Notes under the pieces: generated by a model
Database searches by the model: none
Told to the model about the DNA's origin: nothing
Seen by the model: only the letters and a program-made list of their open reading frames with translations
NCBI GenBank assembly: GCA_964638635.1
Contig: CAZXAQ010000004.1
Coordinates: forward strand, 1 to 64,000
DNA: 64,000 bases
DNA from: SZUA-430 sp964638635
Lineage (GTDB): Bacteria > Pseudomonadota > Alphaproteobacteria > Micropepsales > Micropepsaceae
Reading direction: 5' to 3'
Made by a program: the position numbers and the translations under genes
Shown here: one piece after another, positions 58,794-64,000 of the stretch
How the letters are laid out: each line of letters opens with the position of its first letter
How positions within the stretch are numbered: the stretch's first letter is position 1

Positions 58794-59723
58794 TTGAAAC
58801 GCGCATGGTGGTTGTCGGCGACGCTGGTGAGCGTCGCGCTGTTCGGCGGCGAATTTGCGCACGCCTCTTGGTTCGGCGTCGACAAGGATGAAGCGAAGGC
58901 GCGCCTCCGCGGACGCTCGCTCAAAGAGCTCATCTCTGTTCTAGGCTATCCGGATTCTTCTGCGCAGGTCGGCGACAGAACGGTCTACGTCTGGAACACC
59001 TACGAACTCAGCACGAGGGACGAACCCGTCTATGACGACCCGCTTCTGAAGGGCAGGCGCACGGGCACTGTCACCACCTCAAAACAACTGCGGTGTACGT
59101 TCAAAGCGATCTTTCTCGTAGACGGACGGTTCGCCAGTTGGTCGATCGATGGCAATGACGGCGCGTGCCGGAAATTCTACCGCAGCTTCCTCAAACTGCC
59201 GGAAGGACCGCCTGCGACCGCTGCACCGGCAAGTCCCAGCGCGGTCCCGCCCGCCGCAAACCCGCGACCGGGTTCGGGCTTGGTGCGCCCGGGCGAAACG
59301 CGGAACAGTCTGATCATGTTCGACGACTACGAAGTCAGCGCGCCTAATCACTGGCGCCAAACGGATGTGGACGACGGGGACGGCATTGTCTCCGCGCAGT
59401 TCGAGGGCGCTTCGAGTTGCTTGGTCATCGGGGTCCCCTTGTCGCAGGGAACAGCCGACGACGTGTGGAACAACTCACTCGAAAACTTCGCCGAAGAAGG
59501 AAAAATCATCGCGCAAGATGCGTTCGTCGAGAACGGCGTACCGGTTCGTGTGGCGCTGGGCCAAAAGCAGGGCCGCGCGCCAACGCTTTTCAAGCTGAGC
59601 GCTTATGCAAGAGCAACGTTCATTGTTGCGACCAACGGCGGTCTCGACAGCCCGACCGAACTGAAGCGCAATGACCAAGCGTTCTACTTCTGCACCGTCC
59701 GCGCGCTGCCGGGTCGGCGCTAG
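58794..59723 (+). CDS. exported protein of unknown function
   Basis: A 309-residue protein with a signal peptide (MKRAWWLSATLVSVALFGGEFAHA), an N-terminal SmpA/OmlA-like segment (DEAKARLRGRSLKELISVLGYPDSSAQVGDRTVYVW) and a Pro/Ala linker before a C-terminal domain with two Cys. Function unknown. The start is TTG 58794, which has GAGGGGGGAAAACGA directly upstream. It ends at the base next to the convergent GNAT gene. Confidence 0.72.
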   Translation: MKRAWWLSATLVSVALFGGEFAHASWFGVDKDEAKARLRGRSLKELISVLGYPDSSAQVGDRTVYVWNTYELSTRDEPVYDDPLLKGRRTGTVTTSKQLRCTFKAIFLVDGRFASWSIDGNDGACRKFYRSFLKLPEGPPATAAPASPSAVPPAANPRPGSGLVRPGETRNSLIMFDDYEVSAPNHWRQTDVDDGDGIVSAQFEGASSCLVIGVPLSQGTADDVWNNSLENFAEEGKIIAQDAFVENGVPVRVALGQKQGRAPTLFKLSAYARATFIVATNGGLDSPTELKRNDQAFYFCTVRALPGRR

Positions 59724-60254
59724 TTAGCCGAGCGTGCACCCGGCCGCCGCAACGGCCTCGCTCATGCGCGCCTTGCGAACGTCGCCCGCCATCGCCTCAA
59801 GCGCGCCGTCAGCGAGCGACAACCCGAGCACCCGCGCATAGTCCACCGGCCCCGGCATCGTGATCCGCCCCGCGGGCAGTATCCGCTTGAATCCTGCGCG
59901 GCCGTAATAGGGTTCGTCCCCCACCAGAATAACCGCGCGATGCCCGAGCCGCTTCGCTTCGGCCAGCGTCGTCTGCATCAGCGCGAGCGCGATCCCCTGC
60001 CCCTGCCGGTCGGCGACGATCGCAATCGGCCCGAGCATCAATGCGGCTTGAGCCCCGATCACCACCGGCCAATAGCGCACCGTGCCGACGATGCGCACAC
60101 CCTCCTCAGCGACGAACGAAAGCTCGGCCACACACGCGACGCCTTCGCGCAAGCGATACGCACTCTTCGCAAACCGCCCCGGCCCAAACGCGGCGGCAAC
60201 GATGGCGTCGGCGGCGGGAGCATCGCTCGGCCTTTCGCGGCGGATGACGGCCAC
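59724..60254 (-). CDS. GNAT family N-acetyltransferase (YhbS-like)
   Basis: A 176-residue acetyltransferase. Motif A for acetyl-CoA is LGPIAIVADRQGQGIALALMQTTLAEAKRLG with the QGQGIA loop; the YhbS-like region is ILVGDEPYYGRAGFKR. The acetyl acceptor is unknown. It follows the DUF1003 gene by 3 bp. Confidence 0.9.
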   Translation of the reverse strand: MAVIRRERPSDAPAADAIVAAAFGPGRFAKSAYRLREGVACVAELSFVAEEGVRIVGTVRYWPVVIGAQAALMLGPIAIVADRQGQGIALALMQTTLAEAKRLGHRAVILVGDEPYYGRAGFKRILPAGRITMPGPVDYARVLGLSLADGALEAMAGDVRKARMSEAVAAAGCTLG

Positions 60255-60257
60255 CCG

Positions 60258-60806
60258 CTAACCCTTCGCCTTCACGAGGTCTGTCAGCAGTTTGATCTGC
60301 TCCTCGTGCTTGGCGAGCATCTGCGCCAGTTGCTCGTTGCGCAGTTGATCGAACTTCTCGTGCAGCGCCATGATCTCGAGCTCGGCTTTCAGGTTCACCT
60401 CATAGTCGTGCTGCGCGGTGAGGCGGTCTTTTTGCGACTGCCGGTTCTGTGACATCATGATGATCGGCGCCTGCAGCGCCGCCAGCATCGACAGCAACAG
60501 GTTCAAGAAGATGAACGGATAGGGGTCGAGCGCGCCGGTGACCAGGATGATCGTGTTCAGCGTAGCCCAAAACACCAGGAAGACCCCGAAGATGCTGATG
60601 AACGTCCACGAGCCGCCGAACTCCGCCACCTTGTCGGCGAGCCATTCGCCGAAGGTTTCCTTCTCGCCGTCCTCTTGGCTGAGATCGCGGCTGACGACGG
60701 TCCGCTCGGCGACATGTTTCAGGATTCGCCGCTTGCGCTCCGATGCCGCGTCGGCGCCGAGGCCGAGCTTGTGTTCCAACGACTGAAGCAGTTGATGCGT
60801 GTTCAT
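60258..60806 (-). CDS. DUF1003 domain membrane protein
   Basis: A 182-residue protein with two membrane helices in the DUF1003 core (WTFISIFGVFLVFWATLNTI and FIFLNLLLSMLAALQAPIIMMSQNRQ) and a C-terminal coiled coil (KAELEIMALHEKFDQLRNEQLAQML). Function unknown. ATG 60806 follows GAGGGACCTC; the frame is open upstream without need. Likely co-transcribed with the GNAT gene. Confidence 0.9.
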   Translation of the reverse strand: MNTHQLLQSLEHKLGLGADAASERKRRILKHVAERTVVSRDLSQEDGEKETFGEWLADKVAEFGGSWTFISIFGVFLVFWATLNTIILVTGALDPYPFIFLNLLLSMLAALQAPIIMMSQNRQSQKDRLTAQHDYEVNLKAELEIMALHEKFDQLRNEQLAQMLAKHEEQIKLLTDLVKAKG

Positions 60807-60939
60807 GAGGTCCCTCAACCGGTGCGATTCGCAAGGCGTCTTCGGCGCACTTATAGCAGGAGCCGAACAACGCCCTGGAATCTCCCCGCGCCCTGCGGTT
60901 AACGTGCCACCCAACAGCCATCAAGCAAGGGAGGAACCC

Positions 60940-61851
60940 ATGGGAGTGTTAGCGGGCAAAGTCGTGCTGGTGACGGGCGGCGGCAACGGCATCGGCAAGG
61001 AATGCGCGCTGCTGGCCGCGCGCGAAGGCGCAAAGGTCGTGGTGAACGACTTAGGGGGAAGCACGTCCGGCGGCGACGAAGGCTCCGCCGGTCCCGCCGA
61101 AACGGTCGTGCGCGAGATCAAAGCCGCCGGCGGCCAAGCCGTCGCGAACTCCGAAAGCGTAACCAGCCGCCCGGCGGTGAAGCGCATGTTCGAGCAAGCG
61201 AAGGACACGTTCGGCGGTTTGCACGCGGTGATCAATCCGGCGGGCATTCTGCGCGACACGATGTTCCACAAAATGACCGATCAGGACTGGGACCTCGTGA
61301 TCGACGTCCATCTGAACGGCGCCTACAACGTCTGCCGCGCGACGATCGAACATTTCCGCGAGCAGCAGGACGGCGCCTACGTCCTCTTCACCTCGACAAG
61401 CGGCATCATCGGCAACATCGGCCAAGCGAACTACGCGGCGGCGAAAATGGGCGTCGCCGGCCTTTCGCGCATCATCGCCATGGAAGGCGTACAAAAGAAC
61501 GTGCGCTCCAACATCATCGCCCCGTTCGCCTGGTCGCGCATGATCGCCACCATCCCGATCAAGGACGAAGCCTCCGCCAAGCGCGTCGAACGCATGAAGA
61601 ACTTCATGCGCGCCGACCAAGTCGCCCAACTCGCGATCGCGCTTTGCGCCACGAAGGATGTCACCGGCCAAATCTTCGTCGCCCGCGGCAACGAAATCTT
61701 CCTGATGTCGCAATCGCGCCCCCTGCGCGGCATGGCCAAAATCGAAGGCTGGACGCCGGAGACGATCGTCAATCACGCCTTCCCCGCGATGAAGACGATG
61801 ATGTACGACAGCGGGGCAACCACCTCCGTCTTCGGCTGGGACCCGATTTAG
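60940..61851 (+). CDS. SDR family oxidoreductase (3-hydroxyacyl-CoA dehydrogenase-like)
   Basis: A 303-residue classical SDR with the cofactor motif TGGGNGIGKECA, VNDLGGSTSGGDEG (the multifunctional-enzyme type 2 style Rossmann extension), and an NxxG-type NPAG. The catalytic Tyr-Lys is in NYAAAKMGV and the Ser in LFTSTSG. Similar proteins are the (3R)-hydroxyacyl-CoA dehydrogenase part of MFE-2 enzymes; a role in acyl-CoA or steroid breakdown is inferred. ATG 60940 follows GGGAGGAACCC. Confidence 0.9.
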   Translation: MGVLAGKVVLVTGGGNGIGKECALLAAREGAKVVVNDLGGSTSGGDEGSAGPAETVVREIKAAGGQAVANSESVTSRPAVKRMFEQAKDTFGGLHAVINPAGILRDTMFHKMTDQDWDLVIDVHLNGAYNVCRATIEHFREQQDGAYVLFTSTSGIIGNIGQANYAAAKMGVAGLSRIIAMEGVQKNVRSNIIAPFAWSRMIATIPIKDEASAKRVERMKNFMRADQVAQLAIALCATKDVTGQIFVARGNEIFLMSQSRPLRGMAKIEGWTPETIVNHAFPAMKTMMYDSGATTSVFGWDPI

Positions 61852-61861
61852 GGAAAAAGGA

Positions 61862-62061
61862 TTCACCACAAAGCCACGAAGGCACAAAGAAGAATGCCTC
61901 ACACAATGTGACAATGACACAATGAGTTGAGAACCCGCGCGCGTGAGCGCGCAGTCAGACTCTGACCGGCGCTACGCGCCAAGAAGAGGGCTCCCATTGT
62001 TTCATTGTCACATTGTGTGAGGCACCCTTACTTCTTTGTGCCTTCGTGGCTTTGTGGTGAA
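61862..62061. repeat. long near-perfect inverted repeat, CACAAAG/CACAATG family copy 3
   Basis: Outer arms 61862-61892 and 62031-62061 (31 nt) are perfectly complementary. Inner arms 61895-61924 and 61995-62024 (30 nt) have one mismatch. The core 61925-61994 holds GC mini-hairpins (GCGCGCGTGAGCGCGC, GGCGCTACGCGCC). The element occupies most of the 258-bp gap between the SDR and alcohol dehydrogenase genes. It is the most intact of the three homologous elements in the window. Confidence 0.95.
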
Positions 62062-62109
62062 ACTACTTTCGAACCTCGACACCCCATCACCCTCGGCGAG
62101 CGGCCACCC

Positions 62110-63246
62110 ATGACCAAGACCTTCACCTACGACGCGCTCCCGCAAGAGCGCGTCCACTTCGGCAAGTCGGTGCGCGAAGTCCTCGGCGATGAGGTCGAAC
62201 GCCTCGGCGCCAAGCGCGTGTTCGTAGCGACATCCAAGACACTGCGCGAACAAACGGGCGCGATCTCGCTGATTGCGACATCGTTGGGCGGCAAGATCGC
62301 CGCGATCTACGACAACATCGCCGAGCACGCGAAACTCGACGGCGTACTCGCGGCCGTCCGCGCCGCCCGGGAAGCGAAGGCCGATCTCCTCGTCGGCGTC
62401 GGCGGCGGCTCGATCATCGACGGCTTGAAGGTGGTGCAACTCGCGCTCAGCGAAAACGTCGAAACGATGGACCAACTGCTCGCGCTCGCGAACAAGCGCC
62501 ACATGAAGCCGACGCCGCTCCGCCAAATCGCGATCCCGACCACACTCTCCGGCGCCGAAGTGACACCCGCTGGCGGCGGCACGGACGCGGGCCGGGGCCA
62601 GAAGCTCGGCTTCATGAACCCGTTCCTCGTTCCGCGCGTGGTGATCTACGACCCCGCACTTGGCGCACTCACGCCGGAATGGCTCTGGCTCTCAAGCGCG
62701 ATCCGCGGCGTCGATCACTGCTGCGAAGGCTACCTCGCGACGAACGCAACGCCCGTCTACGACGCGGGTCTCACCCACGCACTCGGCCTCTTCGCGACGT
62801 CACTGCGCCGCACGAAAGATGTCCCCGGCGACCCGTTCGCCCGCATCGAAAGCCAAATGGCCGCCTACCTCGCTTGCGTAAACTCCTCGCGCGCCGGAAG
62901 CGGCGCCAGCCACGGCATCGGCTACATTCTGGGCGGTCGCTACGGCGTCCACCACGGCCACTCAAGCTGCGTGGTGCTCCCACACGTCCTACGCTGGAAC
63001 GAGAAGACGACGGCCGACCGGCAAAACGCGCTCGCCCGCGCGATGAACCGCACGAACCTCGCCGACGCCGTCGCCGAATTGATCAAGGACTTAGGCCTCC
63101 CCGCACGCCTACGCGACGTCGGCATCAAGGAAGCGCAACTTCAAGCGATCGCCGAAGAAGCCGCAAAACATCCGGTCGTGCTCACCAACCCGCGCCCAAT
63201 CACGAGCGCTAGTGACGTGCTCGAAATCCTGCGCGCTGCGTGGTGA
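62110..63246 (+). CDS. iron-containing alcohol dehydrogenase family protein
   Basis: A 378-residue group III type dehydrogenase related to maleylacetate reductases. NAD-binding GVGGGSIIDGLK; conserved IPTTLSGAEVTPAGG; metal/active-site His residues in IRGVDHCCEG and GGRYGVHHGHSSCVVLPH. The substrate is not determined. ATG 62110 was chosen because the alternative in-frame start at 62005 lies inside the palindrome. Confidence 0.9.
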   Translation: MTKTFTYDALPQERVHFGKSVREVLGDEVERLGAKRVFVATSKTLREQTGAISLIATSLGGKIAAIYDNIAEHAKLDGVLAAVRAAREAKADLLVGVGGGSIIDGLKVVQLALSENVETMDQLLALANKRHMKPTPLRQIAIPTTLSGAEVTPAGGGTDAGRGQKLGFMNPFLVPRVVIYDPALGALTPEWLWLSSAIRGVDHCCEGYLATNATPVYDAGLTHALGLFATSLRRTKDVPGDPFARIESQMAAYLACVNSSRAGSGASHGIGYILGGRYGVHHGHSSCVVLPHVLRWNEKTTADRQNALARAMNRTNLADAVAELIKDLGLPARLRDVGIKEAQLQAIAEEAAKHPVVLTNPRPITSASDVLEILRAAW

Positions 63247-63247
63247 G

Positions 63248-63601
63248 CTAGCCCTGCACCAACCGCTGCCAATAGAACGCCGGCCGGTACTCGTTGTACT
63301 TCGCATGGAACGGCAAATACTTGTGATAGGCCTGCAGCATCGGGTCCTTCGAGTTCGCGACCGCACTCTCCGTCTCGCCGATGATGCAGGCACGCTGCGA
63401 CGCGCTGCCCGACGAGAACCCGAACAGCCCGCCGTGCCAGCAGAGCGCCCGCGCCCGCCGCACGATCCGCAGATGCGCGTTGTCGAGCGCACGGAGCGTC
63501 ACCGCGTCATGCGGCAACACATCCGCAGGCTGATACGCCACCTGGTCCGCCGCCGCGGCACCAGCGAACGCCAACGACACCGCAACAATCAAAGCGCGCA
63601 T
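63248..63601 (-). CDS. small secreted protein of unknown function
   Basis: A 117-residue protein with a signal peptide (MRALIVAVSLAFAGAAAADQ) and two Cys in the mature part (ARALCWHG, QRACIIGE) that could form a disulfide. I recognise no family. It converges on the alcohol dehydrogenase gene with 1 bp between stops and has GGGGGAAGC just before the ATG. Confidence 0.68.
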   Translation of the reverse strand: MRALIVAVSLAFAGAAAADQVAYQPADVLPHDAVTLRALDNAHLRIVRRARALCWHGGLFGFSSGSASQRACIIGETESAVANSKDPMLQAYHKYLPFHAKYNEYRPAFYWQRLVQG

Positions 63602-63701
63602 GGGGGAAGCCTCCGGCTATGCCAATGGATGAGGATAATCTAGGCTCGCCCACCTGTCTCGCACATGAACGGCCGTTCACGAACCCGCGACTGAGGATCC
63701 C

Positions 63702-64000
63702 ATGCTGAGCTTCGCCGACTACCGCAAACACGACGCACTCTCACTCGCGGAACTTGTGAGGACGAAGCAAGTCACGCCGGAGGAACTGCTCAACGCCGCC
63801 CTCGCCCGCGCGGCCGCCGTGAACCCGAAGATCAACGCCATCGTCCTCGACCATGAGGATGTCGCGCGCAAACAGCTGAAAGAGGGCCTGCCACAAGGCC
63901 CGTTCACGGGCGTGCCGTACTTGCTCAAAGACCTGGGCGCGATGCTCAAAGGCACCGTCACCACCGGCAGCCTCAGCCTCTACCGCGAAACCGTCGCGCA
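63702..64000 (+). CDS. amidase (amidase-signature family), N-terminal fragment
   Basis: The first ~99 residues of an amidase-signature enzyme. The N-terminal helix ADYRKHDALSLAELVRTKQVTPEELLNAAL, INAIV and the start of the core with the catalytic Lys (GVPYLLKDLGAMLKG) are typical. The Ser-cis-Ser and nucleophile lie beyond the window. ATG 63702 follows GAGGATCCC. Confidence 0.93.
   Translation, partial: MLSFADYRKHDALSLAELVRTKQVTPEELLNAALARAAAVNPKINAIVLDHEDVARKQLKEGLPQGPFTGVPYLLKDLGAMLKGTVTTGSLSLYRETVA

Noticed and set aside
61862..62061. Insertion sequence or CRISPR-like array as explanation of the repeated words
   Set aside because: No transposase frame, no direct target duplication visible and no regular repeat-spacer pattern; it is a palindrome.
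62005..62109. Earlier in-frame start for the alcohol dehydrogenase
   Set aside because: The extra codons translate the right arm of the palindrome and add no family sequence.

Overview
The window is a gene-dense, GC-rich chromosomal segment of an alphaproteobacterium. The evidence is the three-gene cytochrome bc1 operon followed by trmL and hemF, a PetP/PetR-like MarR/OmpR-type regulator pair, a phasin, an L25/CTC ribosomal protein with a long Ala-rich tail, the lgt-midA-pgeF series, and an FitB/VapC-type toxin pair. The Caulobacterales/Hyphomonadaceae neighbourhood looks most likely, but I infer that from gene content only. I see no phage, IS element, rRNA, tRNA or CRISPR. The window opens inside uvrB and ends inside an amidase gene.

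Layout. 0-14 kb: uvrB 3' end, then small envelope and housekeeping genes of mixed strand (lipoproteins, two GSTs, an outer-membrane beta-barrel protein, DoxX, a prolyl-4-hydroxylase-like oxygenase, an M2 metallopeptidase, a secreted beta-propeller protein, aquaporin Z). 14-23 kb: a long minus-strand run read lgt > midA > pgeF > lipoprotein > prs > rplY > pth > ychF > DUF3667. 23-33 kb: YbjN-proC-TetR-phasin on plus; a petP-like/petR-like/sensor-kinase operon on minus; ilvE; then uvrC-pgsA-moaD-moaE on minus. 32.6-33.3 kb: a Phd/VapC toxin-antitoxin pair with its own promoter and repeats. 33-38 kb: a minus-strand operon of methylthioadenosine salvage (mtnP, apt, mtnA, class II aldolase) running by 4-nt overlaps into an SDR with a pteridine-reductase signature and folB. 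38-42 kb: petABC (cytochrome bc1), then trmL-hemF. 43-47 kb: a Fic-PP2C operon with two perfect palindromes at its start, then cca, a CoA-pyrophosphatase-type NUDIX gene and DUF1285. 48-55 kb: a MoxR ATPase-DUF58-BatA/DUF4159-amidotransferase-like membrane operon. 55-64 kb: an orphan HsdR-N-like PD-(D/E)XK protein with an AT-rich upstream region, CYTH, an HSL-type hydrolase, MarC, GNAT, DUF1003, an SDR, an iron-type alcohol dehydrogenase and the start of an amidase.

The most unusual signal is not a gene. It is a set of long intergenic inverted repeats. Three of them (42152-42443, 57867-58022, 61862-62061) are diverged copies of one element family: arms built from short CACAAAG/CACAATG-type phrases around a core of GC-rich mini-hairpins, with changes in one arm matched in the other. 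Four more palindromes of other sequence types lie at 467-573, 36312-36366, 47028-47188 and 58676-58736. Other regulatory-looking structures are a three-copy 21-bp-period iteron upstream of the porin, two TTAATCTCCGCA-type palindromes at the Fic start, tandem repeats over the -10 box of the toxin-antitoxin promoter, and a cluster of CGTAAC motifs after the MoxR operon. Of 13 convergent gene pairs, 12 end within 13 bp of each other and five share a 4-nt stop-codon overlap.
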